A stretch of 64,000 bases of DNA from positions 1 through 64,000 of the forward strand of contig JAGXKG010000002.1 of assembly GCA_018335335.1 (NCBI GenBank). The letters run 5' to 3'. This DNA is from Candidatus Thorarchaeota archaeon. GTDB taxonomy: Archaea > Asgardarchaeota > Thorarchaeia > Thorarchaeales > Thorarchaeaceae. Position 1 is the stretch's first letter. Each line of letters opens with the position of its first letter. The notes under the pieces are model-generated. The model worked only from the letters and a program-made list of their open reading frames with translations. It was not told the origin of the DNA and made no database searches. The position numbers were made by a program, and so were the translations under genes. Shown here in pieces: positions 59,693 to 64,000 of this stretch.

Positions 59693-60778
59693 ATGGTGAA
59701 ACCATTGGACAGGATAAATGAACTTGTGACGCAAGCTGCATTGGAAGAACGGGAACGATCCTTATCGAAGAGACGTCACTCAGATCCCACTCAACCTGCT
59801 GCAGCATGGGTTACACGAGCTAGAATTGAAGGTGAAATCGGATATGCGCTTTCTGTCGTTCTTGCGACCGTTGGCTGTTCTCATGCCCGAGGACCCTATG
59901 GCGGATGTACCATGTGCAGCTATTTGCTCGACGGATCTGCAGAGCAGATAAGCTCCAGTAACGTTGTCAAGCAATTCAAGAAAGCTATCTTGAGATTAGA
60001 AAATAGGGAACCTCCTCTTTCTGTAAAAATCTACACGAGTGGCAGTTTCCTTGACATCGAAGAAATCCCTCTAGAGGCTAGGGGGAAAATACTTGAAATA
60101 ATCTCAGAAGATGACCGAGTACAAGAAGTCGTTATTGAAACACGACCAGAATTTGTTCAACTCTCCACTCTCGAGGAAATCAAGACGAAGCTTGCTGGAA
60201 GAACCGTCGAGATAGCAATTGGTCTTGAAAGCAGTAATGATGTTATACGAGAAGTTTTCATCAACAAGGGGTTCACTCTTCAGGATTTCAAAGATGCTGT
60301 TGATAGTATACATTCAAGCGGTCTTGACATTCGATCTTATGTCTTGATTAAGCCGCCGTTTCTCACTGAGAAACAAGCACTTTTGGACGGTATTCAGAGT
60401 ATCAAAGACGCTGCTAATATGGGAGCAAGTACTGTTTCAGTCAATCCGGTGGCAGTTCAGAAAGACACTGTAGTTGAAAGGCTCTGGTATCGCCGAGATT
60501 ATCGACCCCCATGGCTCTGGACTGTCTCCGAGGTATTGAGACGAGCAAGAGAGGATGTAAATCCTGATGTGCGAATAATCTGCGATCCTGTTGCTCCTGG
60601 AAAGAGAAGAGGCCCTCATAATTGTGGGGAGTGTGATGATGCTTTCTCGAAGGCGATTAACAGATTTTCATTAACCCAGGATGCTCAATCGCTAGTTACT
60701 CTTGATTGTGATTGTCGAAATATCTGGGATCACACACTCAAACATGAAGAGCTTTCGTTGCTGGTTCACGGCCGATGA
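59693..60778 (+). CDS. raSEA: Radical SAM archaeosine synthase partner RaSEA
   Basis: 361 residues. Cluster Cys62, Cys72 and Cys75 in GCSHARGPYGGCTMC (CX9CX2C spacing), the SAM-binding TSGSFLDIEEIP and ETRPEFV strands, and C-terminal GPHNCGECDD and CDCRN Cys motifs. It uses a radical reaction to turn the ArcS product into archaeosine. The arcS neighbour with 5-base spacing makes the assignment firm. ATG 59693. Confidence 0.93.
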   Translation: MVKPLDRINELVTQAALEERERSLSKRRHSDPTQPAAAWVTRARIEGEIGYALSVVLATVGCSHARGPYGGCTMCSYLLDGSAEQISSSNVVKQFKKAILRLENREPPLSVKIYTSGSFLDIEEIPLEARGKILEIISEDDRVQEVVIETRPEFVQLSTLEEIKTKLAGRTVEIAIGLESSNDVIREVFINKGFTLQDFKDAVDSIHSSGLDIRSYVLIKPPFLTEKQALLDGIQSIKDAANMGASTVSVNPVAVQKDTVVERLWYRRDYRPPWLWTVSEVLRRAREDVNPDVRIICDPVAPGKRRGPHNCGECDDAFSKAINRFSLTQDAQSLVTLDCDCRNIWDHTLKHEELSLLVHGR

Positions 60779-60902
60779 GTCATGAATCCAATTTTGCTGG
60801 TTGATAACGTTCATTGCTGATTTGAGTGATAGGTTGTGTAGCAAATGCTTATAGGACGAGCAGAGAGCTTGGTCTTGTTCAGAAAAGGCGGAGTGTAAAG
60901 AA

Positions 60903-61241
60903 ATGTCTGAAAAATTCATTACGAAAGTAAGCATTTGGTTCAATAGCGAAGGGGCGGCCCCAAGTGAAGTTATTCATAAGCTACTCGAACTCGGATTTAC
61001 ACCTGTAAGAGGAGCTTACGATTTTGTATACAGCCATCACGAAGATGTGCAGGATGATATAACCAAAGCTATTCTGGAAACTAGCGATGCCCTTCACAAG
61101 ACATTGTCAGGCTTCAATGTCATGTATACATTAGATACACATCGAGCAGACACTGAAGAAGAATACATTCCGTTGGAAGACATAGACGCCGAACTTGAAG
61201 CTACTCGGCAAGAACTAGAAGAGCTGGAAGACGAGACCTAA
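60903..61241 (+). CDS. Small hypothetical protein with acidic tail
   Basis: 112 residues: an alpha/beta N-terminus (KFITKVSIWFNSEGAAPSEV, IHKLLELGFTPVRGAYDF, VYSHHEDVQD), then an acidic helical tail (DIDAELEATRQELEELEDE). The first 80 residues may be a ferredoxin-like fold. No family recognised. ATG 60903 follows GGCGGAG. Confidence 0.65.
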   Translation: MSEKFITKVSIWFNSEGAAPSEVIHKLLELGFTPVRGAYDFVYSHHEDVQDDITKAILETSDALHKTLSGFNVMYTLDTHRADTEEEYIPLEDIDAELEATRQELEELEDET

Positions 61242-61283
61242 TCAATGAACTTCTAAAAATTCCTCCACAGATTACTTGCGCTT

Positions 61284-62333
61284 CTACTCACCGTGAAGTG
61301 CTGAGAAATTGAGGTCAGTACCGCAAGAGGCACAACAACCGTCTTCAGTTACTCCCTTGTTTATGGATGTCATATTGGATCGCTCATAGCATAGGCTACC
61401 GCATGATGGGCATAGTGTATTTTGCAGGTCTCGGGAGTGCACGTTTCCAACATATACGTAATCGAGTCCATTTTCCTCGCCTATCTCCTTTGCAGCAAGC
61501 AAATCTTGGATTCTGGTGGGTGGCTCGTCGTATTCAAAAGCAGGAAAATACCGGCTAAGATGCCAAGGAGTAGAAGTCCCCAAGTCATCGTGAATTCGTT
61601 TTGCAATCGACTTGATGCAGGAAAGGTCATTACTCAACCCCGGGACCATGAGGGTGGTCAGTTCAACATGAACTCCTTTCTCTTTCATCCGTATCGCATT
61701 TTGCCACACTAGTCCTACATCTATTCCACATTCTTCTTTTACACCTTCACAGCCTTTGACATCTATATTCGCTGCATCAAGTCCCGCATCTATCATCAAG
61801 TCAATTGTCTTTCTGCTCATGTAACCGTTTGTCACAATGGTATTGTAGAGATCTTCTCTTCTTGCAGCGTCAAACATCTCTATGTTCCATTCTAACATGA
61901 GAGTTGCAGCTTCATTTAGAGAGACAGATGTTCCCTGTGACCCTCGTTTTTTTGCTTCTTTGACAAAGGCATTAGGAGCCATGAAATTCGCATTTTCTGG
62001 TGTCGGTTCTGTTTTTGATATCCTGAAATTTTGACAGAATCCGCAGGTTGCGTTACAGCTCCAGCTGCCTACGGTTAGTGCCCTCGTACCAGGGGCAAAA
62101 TGGTATATTGGCTTCTTCTCGATGCGGTTGTTGCTAATCGATGATATATTACCATAAACGAGTGTGATGATTGATTCGTTGTGGTTTGCTCTGGTTCCAC
62201 AAAATCCACGTTTTCCCTCCTGTATCTTACATCTATGCCCACAGGTTAGGCATTGTACACCGTGCTGGTGCTTTCTCTGCAACATTCCTTTCTGGATAAC
62301 TCTATCATCGAAGTCCCCGATTCGGACATTCAC
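61284..62333 (-). CDS. AmmeMemoRadiSam-type radical SAM enzyme
   Basis: 349 residues. N-terminal zinc motif (CLTCGHRCKIQEGKRGFCGT), radical SAM motif SCNATCGFCQNF (CX3CX2C), SAM barrel segments (VGSWSCNA, IVTNGYMSRKTID, LTTLMVPGLSND, WHLSRYFPAF) and a C-terminal zinc ribbon (CPSCGSLC, CASCGTDL). It belongs to the PflA-like group that pairs with AMMECR1 and Memo proteins; neither partner is in the window. Its role is unknown. Start GTG 62333. Confidence 0.93.
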   Translation of the reverse strand: MNVRIGDFDDRVIQKGMLQRKHQHGVQCLTCGHRCKIQEGKRGFCGTRANHNESIITLVYGNISSISNNRIEKKPIYHFAPGTRALTVGSWSCNATCGFCQNFRISKTEPTPENANFMAPNAFVKEAKKRGSQGTSVSLNEAATLMLEWNIEMFDAARREDLYNTIVTNGYMSRKTIDLMIDAGLDAANIDVKGCEGVKEECGIDVGLVWQNAIRMKEKGVHVELTTLMVPGLSNDLSCIKSIAKRIHDDLGTSTPWHLSRYFPAFEYDEPPTRIQDLLAAKEIGEENGLDYVYVGNVHSRDLQNTLCPSCGSLCYERSNMTSINKGVTEDGCCASCGTDLNFSALHGE

Positions 62334-62480
62334 TTTTATGTTCCCACCGAGATTCTACAGATTGTTGCTCTTATCCTATAATTCGACTACCAAATTAATG
62401 ATTATTGAAAATTCCATTACGAACAAGTTGGAATACTTCTGTAATCAGAGTTAACCGCGTAGACCGACAAGTAATAAACT

Positions 62481-63932
62481 ATGAAACTTCATTCTATTGC
62501 CGAATTGGGGGACGAACATCCAATGTCTTCATTCGGTGGGTATCTAACGATTCCAAGGCGCATGATTGGAGTTTCTACTGCTCTTGTAGTGTTTCTGGTT
62601 TCTGTTCAATTCTTCGCAGTTGGTGCCATAACTGGCGAGATAATTGGTGATGATTCTCCTATTCACTCGGTCCCAAGCTTGTCATCTACCACTGTTATCA
62701 ATCCTATCTACGAAACAACATGGAAATACTCTGCCCAAAATGTCTTTCCTGATATTCCGGGCGAATTCGCGAATGCAACATTGCAGTTCCGAGATTTAGT
62801 AACTGATGATGACGGATTTGTATATGTTCTCTGCAACGCGTGGTCAAGCTACGAGTATTATGAGGCTGAGGGGATATACTTCAACTACCAGTTCTTGGTC
62901 AAGTACGATTCAAGACTCAAAATTATCTGGGCAGTCCATAATGAGAATGGGACATACGGTAACGCGATGACTATCAACGATGGATACATCTATACGACAG
63001 GATCCATCTCTACGCGAAATAAAGAGACATCTACAAAGGTGATAGTAACAAAATGGGCATCAAATGGAGAACGAATATGGCAGGCCGAATGGGCGGAATA
63101 CTATTTCAATCGGGGTGTAGTAATAGCTGTTGGCCCAGATGACACAGTATACGTCTCCACAGAATATCGGCAACTTCGCTGTTTGGACGGGTTGAGAAAA
63201 TCAAGGTTCTTGAAGTTCAATTCATCTGGTTTCCTACTGTGGAACAAGACAACAGAGGTGCAATTCTCAATCAAATCGAAATTGGAGACACGACCAGATG
63301 GAATCTACAGTTGGACCGGAATAGTCGAAAAGCGTGATTTCTCTTGTAGTCTTATCTGGAACATCAGCCGTCGTTCAACTGCCATGAGTGTCGATGAATC
63401 CGGTAATGTCTATCTTATCGAAACCACAAGTCAATCATCAGATTTTCTAAATAAATTTCAGGCAATTCTGAGTAAGTGGGATGCCGATGGAAACCGCGTC
63501 TGGGCGTCAAACTTCTCTCGGGAGCTGGAAGATGGGTGTTTTTGGCGCTTCGATTGTAGAAGTTTGAACATTGCACCAGACGGAAACTTGATTGCGATAT
63601 TCAGAGGATTAGATCCTGAAAATAGTTATCACATATTCAAATTTGACTCAGGGGGGGAGCTTTCTTTGGGACAGAACTATCGGCGATGAAACATGGCAGG
63701 ATTGTGGTATCCTCGGCCTATGATTGAACTAGCTGAAAATGGACTGGCATATGTGGCGCTTGATATAGCTCGGCGAGATAAAGTAGTAATTTTGGCATTT
63801 GTAGTGGGCCCCTCTCGTATTATCTCAGAATTCCCACCTGTGATAATACCTCTGGGGATAGCTGGGGGCATTCTGACCCTTCTTGCAGCAGTAGTATACA
63901 TTAATGCAAGGCCTGCTAATCCTGCTGAGTGA
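62481..63932 (+). pseudogene. Membrane-anchored beta-propeller-like surface protein, apparently frameshifted
   Basis: N-terminal signal segment (about 28-50), then blade-like repeats with the pattern K(W/F)D-x-x-G-x-x-x-W (LVKYDSRLKIIW, VTKWASNGERIW, FLKFNSSGFLLW, LSKWDADGNRVW). The frame ends at a TGA at 63687. The next blade (FLWDRTIGDETWQDCGI) is in the +1 frame after a seven-G run at 63651, and MIELAENGLAYVAL plus the C-terminal membrane helix are back in the original frame (63720-63932). Two compensating single-base shifts would restore one 483-residue protein. These may be real mutations or assembly errors. Function unknown. Confidence 0.65.
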
Positions 63933-64000
63933 AGATAAGCTAGCATCATACGAGTTGCTTTTTCCAATTCGGTTTCCAAGTAGTCAACTGCTAGAGGGGT

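Noticed and set aside
63687-63689. In-frame TGA as a selenocysteine codon
   Set aside because: The blade sequence around it lies in the +1 frame, so frameshift explains it better. No SECIS-like hairpin was recognised.
63677-63979. 100-residue minus-strand frame at the right edge
   Set aside because: Antisense to the C-terminal part of the propeller protein, which has a coherent blade and membrane anchor. No domain seen on the minus strand.

Overview
The window is archaeal. Evidence: TATA-like boxes ahead of genes; a DNA primase large subunit with its Fe-S cysteines; the ribosome-recycling ATPase ABCE1/Rli1; a bifunctional fructose-bisphosphate aldolase/phosphatase; the archaeosine pair ArcS and RaSEA; tRNA genes with encoded CCA, one carrying a bulge-helix-bulge intron; and frequent GGTGAT-type ribosome-binding sites complementary to the archaeal 16S 3' end. 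The mix of bacterial-type acyl-CoA enzymes, Liv transporters and many membrane-anchored secreted proteins fits an Asgard archaeon, perhaps Thorarchaeia-like. That placement is inference and was not tested by any search.

Layout. Bases 1-9300: the end of a Liv-type ABC importer (permease, later the binding protein) interleaved with two alpha/beta hydrolases, a KAS III-like thiolase-fold protein and an acyl-CoA ligase, then an acyl-CoA dehydrogenase on the other strand. Together they suggest uptake, CoA activation and oxidation of an unidentified carboxylic acid. 9400-15400 (minus strand): a multidomain secreted endonuclease-type protein with two lamin-tail domains, a small membrane-anchored protein, a metallo-beta-lactamase-fold hydrolase and a DUF763 protein. 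15500-19000: a thioredoxin-fold protein, a methyltransferase, a zinc ribbon and PriL, converging on an OGG1-type glycosylase. 19000-30900: a secreted M28-like protein that seems to have lost its catalytic residues, divergent from a five-gene ABC cluster (two ATPases, two large FtsX permeases, one membrane-anchored hydrolase).

30900-36500: mostly minus-strand single enzymes (TOPRIM protein, zinc dehydrogenase, Mut7-C nuclease, amidohydrolase, PHP phosphoesterase, YkgJ-type protein). 36500-47100: ABCE1, uridine phosphorylase, a squalene/phytoene-synthase-fold protein, a gluconeogenic set (class I aldolase, FBP aldolase/phosphatase, triosephosphate isomerase), parvulin, MscS, an RHH regulator and a DUF89 phosphatase. 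47100-52100: a degenerate NIF3 protein, a large surface PHP-domain protein, an RHH/coiled-coil regulator and two tRNA-Arg genes. 52200-64000: an M24-fold pseudoenzyme, a gamma-carbonic-anhydrase homologue, two thioredoxins, a decayed histidine kinase, an MrfA-like helicase, ArcS plus RaSEA, a radical SAM enzyme of the AmmeMemoRadiSam type, and a surface beta-propeller gene that looks frameshifted.

The points most worth following up are: the D-loop intron in tRNA-Arg(GCG); the KAS III homologue that keeps Cys but lacks His and Asn; the run of enzyme-fold proteins that have lost catalytic or metal-binding residues (M28, M24, NIF3, gamma-CA); the two-ATPase/two-permease FtsX locus; and a widely spaced dyad before an RHH regulator gene. 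No CRISPR array, insertion sequence or prophage was seen.
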